Assembly (NCBI RefSeq): GCF_001507435.1
Contig: NZ_LMWH01000229.1
Coordinates: forward strand, 1-64,000
DNA: 64,000 nucleotides
Source of the DNA: Streptomyces sp. NRRL F-5122
GTDB taxonomy: Bacteria > Actinomycetota > Actinomycetes > Streptomycetales > Streptomycetaceae
Reading direction: 5' to 3'
Part shown: positions 38,718 through 47,165 of the stretch, in pieces
Numbering within the stretch: position 1 is the stretch's first letter
How the letters are laid out: the number at the start of each line of letters is the position of its first letter
Notes under the pieces: generated by a model
Told to the model about the DNA's origin: nothing
Seen by the model: only the letters and a program-made list of their open reading frames with translations
Databases searched by the model: none
Position numbers and translations under genes: made by a program

Positions 38718-39995
38718 TCACCTAGAACGCCGGGGCGCGCCCGGACGGTTCCGATCCGTGAAAAGACCGCGCAACCGGGCCGAGCGAGGGCCGCGGGCAC
38801 GGTCCCGCAGTCTGGCCAGGCGCGGATTGCGCTCACGCTGCTCCCGGGCGCCGCGGTCCAGCTCCTCCAGCAGCCGACGGGTGCGGTGCTCGGTGTCCAT
38901 CTCGTCCAGGATCCGGTTCACCTCGGTCAGGATCGCGCCGTGGAACTGCCACTGACGGGTGTCCCGTTGGACCTCCTCCAGCAGCAGCTGGGCCAGCTTG
39001 TCGCGGGTCGCACCCGCCGTGATCAGCTCCTCCGCCAGCCGGGTCTCCGCCGACTCGGCACTGCGGCTGACGTCGGTGGTGACCAGCACCGCGAAACTGA
39101 CCACGGCGTCGGCGATCTCGGACAGCAGCCGCTCCAGCGTCGCCCCGATCTCGGGCTCGAACAGCGGCTCGGCCTCCCGCTCCTTCGCGAGATCCGCGAG
39201 GGTGCGCGCGATCACCCGCAGTACCACCGTGACGATCTCGAGCGTGTCGAGGCCGGTGCGCAGCACGATGCGGTGGAGCAGTCCCTCGCGGACCCGGGGG
39301 TTGAGCTTCAGGCTGTCCTCGGCCTGCCGCAGCGCGGCGTCCACGCCGACGATCTCGTGGTCGAGCCGGCGCGCCTCGTACAACCGTGCGGTCGCCAGCG
39401 AGGCTGACACACGTCCCGCGGCCTCCTCCCCGACCCGCAGCATCAGCTGCCGTACGCGCCGCGCCATCGCCTCGATCTCCTCCCCGGCGGCCGAGACCCA
39501 TACGGGAGGAGCGATGAGCAGATTGATCCCCAGGCCGACCACCGCGCCGATCAAGGTCTCCAGGACCCGCGCCCACGCCGTGCTGCCCACCTGGGTCACT
39601 CCGAGGATCAGCATGGCGCTGATGGCCACTTCGGGCACGTACTCCTCGACCCTCACCAGATGGCCCACGGCCAGCGAGGCCAGGATGATCAGGGCCAGAC
39701 TCCACCAGGTGAGGCCCACCAGGATGCTGAAGCCGATGGCGATGACAACGCCTGCGACCACCGAGTTCACCCGGCGCACACCGTTGGTGATCGTCGCGTA
39801 GAGGGTCACCTGCACGACCAGCAGGGCTGTCAGCGGCGCCGTCAGGGGCGCCGCCTCGGGGCTGAGGTACAGCGCGATCACATACGCGAGGGTCGCGGCG
39901 GCAGTCGAGCGCACCGCCTGGACGACCTCGGGCTGCCGGCGCCACCTTTCGATCCGGGCGCAGACCATCGCCCACGCATCACGCACATCACGCAT
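38718..39995 (-). CDS. FUSC/aromatic-acid-exporter-like membrane protein
   Basis: A 425-residue protein with an N-terminal membrane half (about residues 35-185: helices around AAATLAYVIALYLS, LTALLVVQVTLYATI, VVAGVVIAIGFSILVGL, GAVVGLGINLLIAPP) and a helical cytoplasmic C-terminal half. This is the arrangement of FUSC/ArAE efflux proteins. Substrate unknown. I start at ATG 39995 (MRDVRDAWAMV), as the 83 upstream codons lack hydrophobic or family character. The C-terminus is strongly basic. Confidence 0.8.
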   Translation of the reverse strand: MRDVRDAWAMVCARIERWRRQPEVVQAVRSTAAATLAYVIALYLSPEAAPLTAPLTALLVVQVTLYATITNGVRRVNSVVAGVVIAIGFSILVGLTWWSLALIILASLAVGHLVRVEEYVPEVAISAMLILGVTQVGSTAWARVLETLIGAVVGLGINLLIAPPVWVSAAGEEIEAMARRVRQLMLRVGEEAAGRVSASLATARLYEARRLDHEIVGVDAALRQAEDSLKLNPRVREGLLHRIVLRTGLDTLEIVTVVLRVIARTLADLAKEREAEPLFEPEIGATLERLLSEIADAVVSFAVLVTTDVSRSAESAETRLAEELITAGATRDKLAQLLLEEVQRDTRQWQFHGAILTEVNRILDEMDTEHRTRRLLEELDRGAREQRERNPRLARLRDRARGPRSARLRGLFTDRNRPGAPRRSR

Positions 39996-40122
39996 CCCTA
40001 GGGGCCTTCCCGTTCCACCCGGGCGACGAACGTAACCATGAACACAAAGAACACGTTCGAACGTCGACCGGGGGAGCACCCGCCCTGCTCGGCGGCGTCC
40101 GTACCGGGCCGGGAAAGCACTC

Positions 40123-40617
40123 TCAGGTGTACAGCCCGTCGAGGAAGGAGGACAGATTGGCCACCATCCGGTCGATCTGCTCGCGCATGCCGAGGGTCTC
40201 CTCGAACCGCAGCCCGGCCTCGGGCACCTTCCTGCCGCGTACATAGAGGGAGCACGCCAGGTCGGTGCACATGTAGACGCCCACCGAGTTGCCCTCGCGC
40301 CCCGCCGCCCCCGCCTTGCGCGCCGTCATCAAGGAGACGCCGCTTCCCGGGTGGGTCGTCAGGCAGAGCGAGCACATGCTCCGGTGCAGGAAGCCGCGTT
40401 GCGACGACGGAGAGCGCAGTGCGACGCCGACGAGCCGGTCGGCGTGCTCGGTGACCAGATAGCTGCGACCAGGTGCACCGAGGTCGCGCCAGCCCAGGAA
40501 GTCCAGGTCGTCCCAGGGACGTTCGCCGAGGTCGCGGGGTATCGGCAGACGACTTGCATCGCCCTTCGAGCAGTTGATGAAGGAGTTGCGGATGTCCTGC
40601 TCGGAGAGTGGTCTCAT
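40123..40617 (-). CDS. FBP-domain protein (EF-G-binding-like)
   Basis: A 164-residue protein with an FBP domain. A treble-clef-type zinc finger is visible in CSLCLTTHP (near residue 82) and DLACSLY (near 120), preceded by the N-terminal MRPLSEQDIRNSFINCSKGD. FBP/FusB-type proteins bind elongation factor G and can rescue fusidic-acid-stalled ribosomes, but the actinomycete members are not characterised. Ribosome site GGAGG lies upstream of ATG 40617. It is divergent from the DUF3626 gene across a short region with interleaved repeats. Confidence 0.8.
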   Translation of the reverse strand: MRPLSEQDIRNSFINCSKGDASRLPIPRDLGERPWDDLDFLGWRDLGAPGRSYLVTEHADRLVGVALRSPSSQRGFLHRSMCSLCLTTHPGSGVSLMTARKAGAAGREGNSVGVYMCTDLACSLYVRGRKVPEAGLRFEETLGMREQIDRMVANLSSFLDGLYT

Positions 40618-40639
40618 GGGGATTCCTCCTGGGGCCGTT

Positions 40640-40680
40640 ACAGGAACCTAGGGGTATTAGGTTTACGGCTAAGCTACCTA
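40640..40680. promoter_or_regulatory. Interleaved TAGG repeats between FBP and DUF3626 genes
   Basis: The 69-base divergent region holds AACCTA, then TTAGGTT, then GCTACCTAG, giving two overlapping inverted repeats (AACCTA...TTAGGTT and TAGGT...ACCTA with a 13-base spacer). They recall half-sites of an iron box but do not match the full consensus. Probable operator region for both genes, regulator unknown. Confidence 0.4.
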
Positions 40681-40685
40681 GCTCC

Positions 40686-41627
40686 ATGGGGGGAAAGCGA
40701 GTGGATATCTCGTACGACGGGGCACTCGATGCGGCCGCATGGCGCGCCCTGCGCCATGTCGCGGCCAGATCCTCGGGGCCCCGGGTGAACAGAAGTCTGC
40801 GGCTGACGCTCAACTTCCACCCCGACCGGATCGTGCGCGGGCGGCCGATTCTCCAGGCCATGGCAGAGGACGGTGTGTACCGCTCGCAGTTCGTCACCGG
40901 CATCAGCAACGGCGGCCTCACCGCCCATCCCGGCGGGGACCGCTGGCGCTGGGAGAGCCGGATCTTCGGGCAGGCCTACGACGACGCGCCCACTCACGAG
41001 CGCCCCGTGTACGGTGCACTGAACTTCCGTCGTCAAGTGGTCGGCGCGGCGCCCCGCTTCGGCTCCTCCCACTTCCGGCTGACCGCCGCGGTGCTCGACA
41101 GGGCCACGTTCTGCTACCCGGACAGCGCGGCCGAGCCGGCCCACTTCGGGGTGGCCGCCGGAATGTGCCTGCTCGAGCTGGCCGAGGCCGACGACCAGGA
41201 CGCCCTCAACGACTACATCGAGGCCCAGGTGCACGGACCCGTCGTGCTCGAGCGGGACGTGGAGGCGCTGGTTCTGGACGCCGGCTACCGAGGCACCCCG
41301 GTCGAGGTCGCGGCCCGGCGGCTGCCGTGCCCGGTTCAGTGGCACCCCGGATACCGGCTGTCCGTCGCGGAACTGCGCCGCCACCCGGACTACCGCGGCG
41401 CGGAGTACGTCGAGCTGGGGGAGTGCATCGCCGAGTACGGGCATCTCGATCCCAGGATCATCGGAGACGCCGCACGCACGGGCCGGTACGAGGTGCAGGA
41501 CCTGAAGATGGTGTGGCACTGCCTGGCCCGCTTCGGGGCGCCCGCGGGCGCCGGGACGGCGGAGACGGACCGGCCTCCCGCCGCCACCGTCGTCCCCGCC
41601 CCGGAAGGCGACCCGGCCGGTGCCTAG
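40686..41627 (+). CDS. DUF3626-domain protein
   Basis: A 313-residue protein assigned to DUF3626 from memory of family text: LRLTLNFHPDRIVRGRPILQ, LNFRRQVVGAAPRFGSSHFR, VVLERDVEALVLDAGYRGT and LKMVWHCLARFG. Conserved His, Asp and Cys residues (FHPD; WHCL) suggest an enzyme, possibly a phosphoesterase or ADP-ribosyl-type activity, but no activity is established. ATG 40686 has little ribosome-site sequence, whereas GTG 40701 follows GGGGGGAAA and may be the true start. Divergent from the FBP gene. Confidence 0.75.
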   Translation: MGGKRVDISYDGALDAAAWRALRHVAARSSGPRVNRSLRLTLNFHPDRIVRGRPILQAMAEDGVYRSQFVTGISNGGLTAHPGGDRWRWESRIFGQAYDDAPTHERPVYGALNFRRQVVGAAPRFGSSHFRLTAAVLDRATFCYPDSAAEPAHFGVAAGMCLLELAEADDQDALNDYIEAQVHGPVVLERDVEALVLDAGYRGTPVEVAARRLPCPVQWHPGYRLSVAELRRHPDYRGAEYVELGECIAEYGHLDPRIIGDAARTGRYEVQDLKMVWHCLARFGAPAGAGTAETDRPPAATVVPAPEGDPAGA

Positions 41628-41692
41628 GCGGGATCCGTCGGTACCGGCGCGACGCGGGCCGCCTGTCACACCCCCACCCTAGGGTGGCAGTC

Positions 41693-42205
41693 ATGGACAC
41701 CACTGACACGCTGCGGGTCAGGCTCGAGCCCTGGGCGGAGGGCGACTTCTGGCTGCTGCGCAGGACCAACTCCGCGGAGATGACGGAGCACCTCGGCGGC
41801 CCCGAGACCGAGGAGCAACTCGAGGTACGCCATCGGCGCTATCTCACGCCGGGAGCCGGACGGATGTACCGGGTGGTGCTCGCGCAGACCGGTGAGACGG
41901 TGGGGTCCACGGGATTCTGGGAGCGCACCTGGCGGGACACGACCGTGTGGGAGACCGGGTGGGGGGTACTGCCCGAGTTCCAGGGGCGGGGCCTCGCCGC
42001 ACGGGCGGCCCGTGAGATCGTCGAAGCGGCGAGGGACAGCGGGACGCACCGGTATCTGCACGCGTTCCCCGACGTCGGGAACGACGCGTCGAACGCCGTG
42101 TGCCGAAGGGTCGGTTTCGATCTGCTCGGACCGGTCGCGGTCGAGTACCCGAAGGGGCACTGGATCACGTCCAACGACTGGCGGATCGATCTCGGCCGCC
42201 CCTGA
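41693..42205 (+). CDS. GNAT-family N-acetyltransferase
   Basis: A 170-residue acetyltransferase of the RimJ/RimL type. The substrate-side strand LRLEPW-like text at the start (LRVRLEPWAEGDFWLL), the acetyl-CoA loop LPEFQGRGLAARAAREIVEA (Q/RxxGxG/A) and the C-terminal NAVCRRVGFDLLG are standard. The acceptor is unknown. The gene lies 65 bases after the DUF3626 gene, with AGGGTGG upstream of the ATG. Confidence 0.85.
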   Translation: MDTTDTLRVRLEPWAEGDFWLLRRTNSAEMTEHLGGPETEEQLEVRHRRYLTPGAGRMYRVVLAQTGETVGSTGFWERTWRDTTVWETGWGVLPEFQGRGLAARAAREIVEAARDSGTHRYLHAFPDVGNDASNAVCRRVGFDLLGPVAVEYPKGHWITSNDWRIDLGRP

Positions 42206-42233
42206 CGCCGCCGCACGTCGAGCACAGGGCCGG

Positions 42234-42512
42234 TCAGAAGCCCTCGGTGGGCTGCCCCGCCCCGGCGTTCACCTCCGCCTCGATCTCACCGAGCGGCCTG
42301 CCCTGCTCCTTCGCGTACTCGGTGATCGCGATCTGAAGGTCGCGGTCGAGGTCCCGCCAGGCCCGCAGTGCGGTCTCGTACAGATCGGTCTGCTGCTTGG
42401 TCCAGGGGGTGGCGGTGGGTGGACCGTACTTCTCGCGCAGCTCGTCGGCCTTCGACTGCGCATCGTTCGCCGCACGCCGCATCTCCACGAGTTCTTCAAA
42501 GGTCGTCGCCAC
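42234..42512 (-). CDS. Small conserved hypothetical protein
   Basis: A 92-residue, charged, probably all-helical protein (MATTFEELVEMRRAANDAQS, then WRDLDRDLQIAITEYAKEQG). Heptad-like spacing of Leu/Ala suggests a coiled coil. I recognise it only as a conserved Streptomyces-type small protein of unknown function. A longer opposite-strand frame here is a shadow. No clear ribosome site was seen. Confidence 0.6.
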   Translation of the reverse strand: MATTFEELVEMRRAANDAQSKADELREKYGPPTATPWTKQQTDLYETALRAWRDLDRDLQIAITEYAKEQGRPLGEIEAEVNAGAGQPTEGF

Positions 42513-42796
42513 GGCCCCGGATACTAGGCCCGGGTCGACGGGCGCGGCCCCTCGACCCGCACGCCCGGCACCGAGATCGACCGGTCGGCCCTAGGGCCGA
42601 ACCACCCGGCCGCGTGAACCTGTGAGCGCGGACAAGGGAGTATGTCGGCGAAGGCTCACCTGGCAGAGTGACTCCCGACGGTGAGCGGGGCCCGCGTGGA
42701 CGGCGACGAGTGGGCCCGGAGCCCCGGCGGGGCGGGAGCGGCGCAGCGACATGGTGACCGGTGACACGTGCACCGTCCGCAACCCATCGTCCTCAT
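42513..42796. other. Intergenic region before the ROK gene
   Basis: No supported gene. It contains short GC-rich inverted repeats (for example GGGCCCGC... with GTGGGCCC near 42690-42716) that may form hairpins. Otherwise nothing notable until the operator-like repeat at 42797. Confidence 0.4.
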
Positions 42797-42823
42797 GTCT
42801 TAAATTAGGGTCTGATTTAAGAC
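42797..42823. promoter_or_regulatory. Perfect inverted repeat upstream of the ROK gene
   Basis: GTCTTAAAT and ATTTAAGAC are perfect nine-base arms separated by TAGGGTCTG. AT-rich sequence is rare here, so the site stands out. It lies about 70 bases upstream of the ROK regulator start and fits an autoregulatory operator and promoter region of XylR-like ROK proteins. Confidence 0.6.
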
Positions 42824-42892
42824 GGCGAGGAACACGTGTTCAAGCCCGGCGCAGGGGTATCGTGCAGGTCGGGACGGGTCGGAGGGAGCCAC

Positions 42893-44182
42893 ATGGGCGG
42901 GCGGAACGGGCGCACCGTGCGCGATCTGCGCCGGGGCAATCGCGCCGAGGTGCTACAGCGGCTGTATTTCGACGGCCCGATGAGCCGCTTCGAACTCGGC
43001 CCGGCGACGGGTCTGAGTTCCGGTTCGATCAGCAATGTGGTCGCCGAGCTCGTCGCGGACGGACTGGTCGAGGAGGCCGGCAGCGTCGACTCCGACGGCG
43101 GCCGTCCGCGCACCCTGCTGAGGGTCGCGCCCACCAGCGGCCACATGATAGGCGTCGACGTCGGCGAGACCCGTGTCCGTGTCGAACTGTTCGACCTGGC
43201 CCTGACGGAACTGGCCCGTACCGAACGACCCCTGGAGCATCAGCGGTACGACGTCGAAGTCGTCGTCGGTCACATCCGCGACGGGATCGACGAGGTCCTG
43301 GCCGCGGCCGACATCGCCCCCGAGCGGCTCCTCGGCGTGGGCATCGGTGTGCCCGGCATCGTGGCCGGCACCCAGGACCTCGGGGCCGTCGTGCACGGCC
43401 AGACCATCGGCTGGGACGCCGTCCCGGTCGAGTCCCTGCTCCGCTCCACCTGCCGGCTCCCGGACTCCGTCCCCTTCTTCATCGACAACGGTGCCAAGAC
43501 CCTGGGCCAGGCCGAGATGTGGTTCGGGGCCGGACGCGGCGCCCACAACGCGGTCGTGGTCCTCTTCGGCTCCGGTGTCGGCGCCTGCCTCGTCACCGAG
43601 GAGGTGGGCAGCGGCCGGGCCGTGGAGTGGGGCCATCTGACGGTACGGGTCCGGGGGCGTCGATGCCGCTGCGGTGCCCTCGGCTGTCTGGAGGCCTACG
43701 CGGGTGCGGAGGCGCTCCTGGACCGCTGGCGCGAGCAGGGCGGGCGGCCGCCGCAGAACACGGACGAGGAGACCGCGCTGACCGCCATGCTGGCCGCGGC
43801 CTACCCGCCCGAAGGCACCGAGGCCGACCCGGTCGCGCTCGCCGTTCTGGAGGAGACCGCCGAGTACCTGGGCGCGGGACTGTCGGATCTGATCAACCTC
43901 TTCCAGCCCGAGCGGATCCTGATCGGCGGCTGGGCCGGCCTTCAGTTGGGGGCCCGGTTCCTTGCCGCGGTGCGCCGCTACGCGACGTCGTACGCCCTGC
44001 GGTATCCGGCGGAGCGGGTCTCCATCGACCTCGGCAGGCTCGGCCCGGACGCCGTGACAGTCGGCGCGGCGATCCTGCCGCTCGCCGACTTCTTCGCGCG
44101 CGGCGGCCGTCGCGCGGAGCCCGCGACCGAAGGGCGGCCCCCCGCGTGGCGGACGGCACTGGAGGAGCGGTCGCCGCGCTGA
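42893..44182 (+). CDS. ROK-family transcriptional regulator
   Basis: A 429-residue ROK repressor. The N-terminal winged helix carries RRGNRAEVLQRLYFDGPMSR and ELGPATGLSSGSISNVVAEL. A sugar-kinase-like domain follows with VGVGIGVPGIV, FIDNGAKTLGQAEMWFGAGR, and the zinc motif in GHLTVRVRGRRCRCGALGCL (CRCGxxGCL). Such regulators sense a sugar or sugar phosphate and control nearby or distant sugar genes. No sugar gene is adjacent. ATG 42893 follows GGAGCC; an upstream GTG would add 19 residues. Confidence 0.85.
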   Translation: MGGRNGRTVRDLRRGNRAEVLQRLYFDGPMSRFELGPATGLSSGSISNVVAELVADGLVEEAGSVDSDGGRPRTLLRVAPTSGHMIGVDVGETRVRVELFDLALTELARTERPLEHQRYDVEVVVGHIRDGIDEVLAAADIAPERLLGVGIGVPGIVAGTQDLGAVVHGQTIGWDAVPVESLLRSTCRLPDSVPFFIDNGAKTLGQAEMWFGAGRGAHNAVVVLFGSGVGACLVTEEVGSGRAVEWGHLTVRVRGRRCRCGALGCLEAYAGAEALLDRWREQGGRPPQNTDEETALTAMLAAAYPPEGTEADPVALAVLEETAEYLGAGLSDLINLFQPERILIGGWAGLQLGARFLAAVRRYATSYALRYPAERVSIDLGRLGPDAVTVGAAILPLADFFARGGRRAEPATEGRPPAWRTALEERSPR

Positions 44183-44323
44183 CCGGCCGGGACCGTGCCG
44201 ATGGGCTGATCACGGTTGCTCCCAGGGGTTTCGCTGATGCCCCTCGCGGTACTCGCGGCCTCGCCCGGCAAGGGGGCCGCGTGGGATCGCGACCCCCTCT
44301 CGGGCGAGGAAGAGGAGGACGCC

Positions 44324-44575
44324 GTGACCGATCGTCGGCAGGAAGGTCCCGGGGAGCGCTCCGGGCCCATCCCGCGGGACATGCCGGACCAGCAGGCCGG
44401 CGAGGAGGAGGACCCCTGGGACGCCCGTCCAGGACGGGGCTCCGGGAAGAACGCCGAGGACGAACGCGCCGACGACGTGCCCGACACGGACGAGGCGGGT
44501 ACCGGCCGGCGGGGTGGTCCCCGTTCCGGCACTGTCCACCCCGACCACCCGGAACCGGACGAGCCCTCCGGCTGA
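44324..44575 (+). CDS. Small acidic, probably disordered protein
   Basis: An 83-residue protein rich in Glu, Asp, Pro and Gly (for example EEEDPWDARPGRGSGKNAED). No domain is recognisable. GTG 44324 follows a strong AGGAGGAC site, which supports translation. Such disordered small proteins are common in Streptomyces, with unknown roles. Confidence 0.5.
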   Translation: MTDRRQEGPGERSGPIPRDMPDQQAGEEEDPWDARPGRGSGKNAEDERADDVPDTDEAGTGRRGGPRSGTVHPDHPEPDEPSG

Positions 44576-44816
44576 CCCCGTGCGGGGAGCGGCGGCGTAC
44601 GCGCCGCTCCCGACCGAGCGGCGCGGGCGGCTCGACCATGCGAGCGACCGACATGCCGCGCGCGGGATCACCCGGTCGCCCTGGATAGGCTGACCGGGTG
44701 GGATGGTCCAAGGGAGAACGGCCGGGCGCGGCGGCCACCGCGCCGATGCCTGCCCGTGCGCACGGATGCGGGCCCGGCCGGGACCGGTGCGGCACCGGTC
44801 CGAAGGCGGTGGCACG

Positions 44817-46313
44817 ATGACGGACTTCGAGGCGATCGACGCCCTGCTGGCCGGTGCCCGGGAAGAGGTGCCGCTGCCGCCCCCCGGCGAACGGCGCTCG
44901 CTGCGCGAGGAGTTGAATCTGTCCCAGGCGCAGGTGGCCCAGGCACTCGGCGTGGGCCCGTCCACGGTCGGGGGCTGGGAAGCCGGCCGCGACCCGAGCG
45001 GCGAGGTACGGGACAAGTACGCGTACTTCCTCGAGGGCGCCCGTACGAAGCTGGCGGAGCGGGCCACGGCCCGGCCGGCCGGGCACGAGCCGCCGACGGC
45101 CGAGGACGAGGAGGGCGGTCCGCAGGCGTCCCCGCACGACGGCGACGACGTCGAGGCGCTGCACAGAGAGCAGCCGTGCGTACTGTGCGGTCGGCCCGCG
45201 CGTCATCAGGTCGCGGGGTTCCCCCAGCATCTGGACCCGCGAGAGTGCGGCACCGCGCGGACCGGGGAGAGCGACGCGCGGACGGGCAGCGAGTCCGTCG
45301 GGACCGTGAGGGTGGTGCCCGCCGGCCGCCGTGTCCGGACGGCCGACGAGTCTCCCGACCCGATCCGTGAGGCCGTCGCGGCCGCGCTGGCCGCGCACTT
45401 CGGCGATGTGGAGGCGGCGACGGCGGCCCTGGTCGCACGAGCCATCCCCGACGCGATGGCGTTGCTGGACGGGACACGCAGGGGCGGCCGCTACGACATC
45501 GTGGCGCACCCCTGGATCCCGGACGTCCTGCGCAAGCAGACCGCACGCGGCTCGGACCGGATCTGGGAGGCCCGACCCAAGTGGGCACGGCCCGAACTGC
45601 CCACCGGCCGGCACCAGGTGACGGCCCTCGACATCAACGGCGCCTACCTGTCCGCCCTCAAGACCCACCTCCCCATCGGCCAGTTGGAGCACTCCAGCGG
45701 CTTCGACCACGACCGCAGGCGTGCAGGCGTCCACCTGATCACGCCGCCGGCGTGGGAGCACGACGCGGTGCTGCCCAATCCTCTCGGCAACCGCGACGAG
45801 CCGGGTCCGTTGTGGGTCACCGAGCCAACCCTGCGTCTGCTGTTGCGACTGTCCGGTCCGAAGTACGCACTGTGCGATCCGCCCGAGATCCATGAGTCGT
45901 TCACCTCCGGCGCGACCGAGAACCTGCTGGAGAAGTTCCGCGTCGCGCTCAAGGAGGCCCGGGAGCGGGCCATCGCCGAGGGGGACGAGGTGACGGTGGA
46001 GTATGTGAAGGCCATGTACTCCAAGTTCGTGTCCACGATGGGCGAGTCGAACTACAACCGGGAGCTGTACCGCCCCGACTGGATGCATCTGATCCGCTCC
46101 CAGGCCTTCGCAAACCTCTGGATGAAGGCGTACAAGGCGCATGAGGAGGGGCTGGTCGTCGTCCGCGCGATGGGCACCGACGAACTCCATGTGCTCGGGG
46201 AGTGGCGGCGTGTCTTCCCGGAAGGGCGCGGCGTTTCCGAGGTGAAGGTCAAGGACACGTACACCGTGGGCTGCGACACTGATCCCGTCGCCGCGGACGA
46301 ACACGGCGGCTGA
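44817..46313 (+). CDS. Tap-like telomere-associated protein (putative primase/polymerase)
   Basis: A 498-residue protein resembling Streptomyces Tap from its first residues (IDALLAGAREEVPLPPPGER, then the HTH LREELNLSQAQVAQALGVGP at about 29-60). A CVLC...C cluster (C121, C124, C144) follows. The C-terminal half carries polymerase-like acidic motifs: D272 in TALDINGAYLSAL and D455-E456 in MGTDELHVLG, with VEYVKAMYSKFVSTMGES between them, in the order motif A, B, C. Tap binds telomeres of linear replicons and recruits the terminal protein; Tap has been reported as a primase. It is about 240 residues shorter than the classical protein. The next gene looks like Tpg. Confidence 0.7.
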   Translation: MTDFEAIDALLAGAREEVPLPPPGERRSLREELNLSQAQVAQALGVGPSTVGGWEAGRDPSGEVRDKYAYFLEGARTKLAERATARPAGHEPPTAEDEEGGPQASPHDGDDVEALHREQPCVLCGRPARHQVAGFPQHLDPRECGTARTGESDARTGSESVGTVRVVPAGRRVRTADESPDPIREAVAAALAAHFGDVEAATAALVARAIPDAMALLDGTRRGGRYDIVAHPWIPDVLRKQTARGSDRIWEARPKWARPELPTGRHQVTALDINGAYLSALKTHLPIGQLEHSSGFDHDRRRAGVHLITPPAWEHDAVLPNPLGNRDEPGPLWVTEPTLRLLLRLSGPKYALCDPPEIHESFTSGATENLLEKFRVALKEARERAIAEGDEVTVEYVKAMYSKFVSTMGESNYNRELYRPDWMHLIRSQAFANLWMKAYKAHEEGLVVVRAMGTDELHVLGEWRRVFPEGRGVSEVKVKDTYTVGCDTDPVAADEHGG

Positions 46314-46330
46314 AGGGGAGAGGAGCGCGA

Positions 46331-46903
46331 GTGCCGCAGCACACCGGCGAGTTCGGCGCGTACGGCGCCCGGGGCGTCAAGGGCAGCGAGGCGGTGGCCC
46401 GTCAACTGGACACGCTCGCGGGCGGGATCGCGACCCCGGTGACGACGCGACGTGGCCTGCTGGCCCGGCTGCACTACCTCACACGCACGGAGCACGCGCG
46501 TGCCGCGGCCCGCGAGGCAGGACTGACGGTCACCGATCGCACGCTCAGGGCATGGCTGGCGGGCGGGCGCAGTCCGTCGCGGCCCAATCTCGAGCGGATC
46601 GAGACGGCGTACCGTGCGGTCCGCCGCCACAACGTCGCCCGCTATCTCCTCGGCCGGCTCAACCGTGAGGGCCGCGGCACCCGGGTCGAACTGCACCCGC
46701 TGAACCAGTCCCAGGTCCCCCGCCCCCGCCAGCGGTTCGTGGAGTTTCGCACCCTCAACGTCCGCCACTGGGACGCCATCGTCCGCGCCTGGACCGAGGG
46801 CGACCTCCAGGCCCTCGACGACGCCTGGACCGACCAGATCGTCGATCTGGGTTCGCAGTGGGGCCAGTACGAGTACGTGACCAACGTGGGCTTCGCCGCC
46901 TGA
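46331..46903 (+). CDS. Tpg-like HTH protein, possible terminal protein
   Basis: A 190-residue basic protein starting at GTG after AGGAG, 17 bases behind the Tap-like gene. Its layout resembles Tpg terminal proteins: an N-terminal helical HTH block (RGLLARLHYLTRTEHARAAA, LTVTDRTLRAWLAGGRSPSR) followed by a basic helix and a beta-rich tail ending in VTNVGFAA. Tpg is covalently attached to chromosome ends and recruited by Tap. The residue to which DNA would be attached cannot be assigned. Sequence similarity is remote, so this rests mainly on size, pattern and pairing. Confidence 0.5.
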   Translation: MPQHTGEFGAYGARGVKGSEAVARQLDTLAGGIATPVTTRRGLLARLHYLTRTEHARAAAREAGLTVTDRTLRAWLAGGRSPSRPNLERIETAYRAVRRHNVARYLLGRLNREGRGTRVELHPLNQSQVPRPRQRFVEFRTLNVRHWDAIVRAWTEGDLQALDDAWTDQIVDLGSQWGQYEYVTNVGFAA

Positions 46904-47000
46904 AGCCCCCGCAGTCATGACGTGTGAGGTAATCGACCGCCGACGCGGTGCACACGAGCATGGAGGACGTCCGCACGATCCGACTGCGTAAGGATGTCCC

Positions 47001-47132
47001 ATGCCGTACTTCGAAAGCCCGGCCGACGGCACGCGGCTCCATCATGTCGACTACGGTCCGGCCGACGGACCCTTCGTCACCCATGCCGACCAACTCGGCG
47101 CGGACCTCCGGGAGTTCATGGCGGGGGAGTGA
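47001..47132 (+). pseudogene. Internally deleted alpha/beta hydrolase
   Basis: A 43-codon frame encodes MPYFESPADGTRLHHVDYGP, the normal start of an alpha/beta hydrolase, joined directly to FVTHADQLGADLREFMAGE, the normal end. The catalytic nucleophile, acid and core strands are missing. An in-frame deletion of about 200 codons, perhaps through a repeated GP-type sequence, explains it. The start still follows an AAGGATG-like site. It directly follows the Tap/Tpg-like pair, so the break may mark an event linked to that insertion. Confidence 0.65.
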
Positions 47133-47165
47133 GGGGCCGACCGGAGCGCGGCCGGCCCCGGTCCC

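Noticed and set aside
40657..40675. A full iron box between the FBP and DUF3626 genes
   Set aside because: Only the left TTAGGTT half matches. The rest disagrees with the 19-base consensus, so it was listed only as repeats.
43893..46304. 803-codon minus-strand frame over the ROK and Tap-like genes
   Set aside because: It runs over two real plus-strand genes and has low-complexity Arg/Pro-rich text, typical of a shadow.
44817..46903. A chromosome telomere next to the Tap/Tpg-like pair
   Set aside because: No densely packed palindromes or terminal-type hairpin series are present, and ordinary genes continue on both sides.
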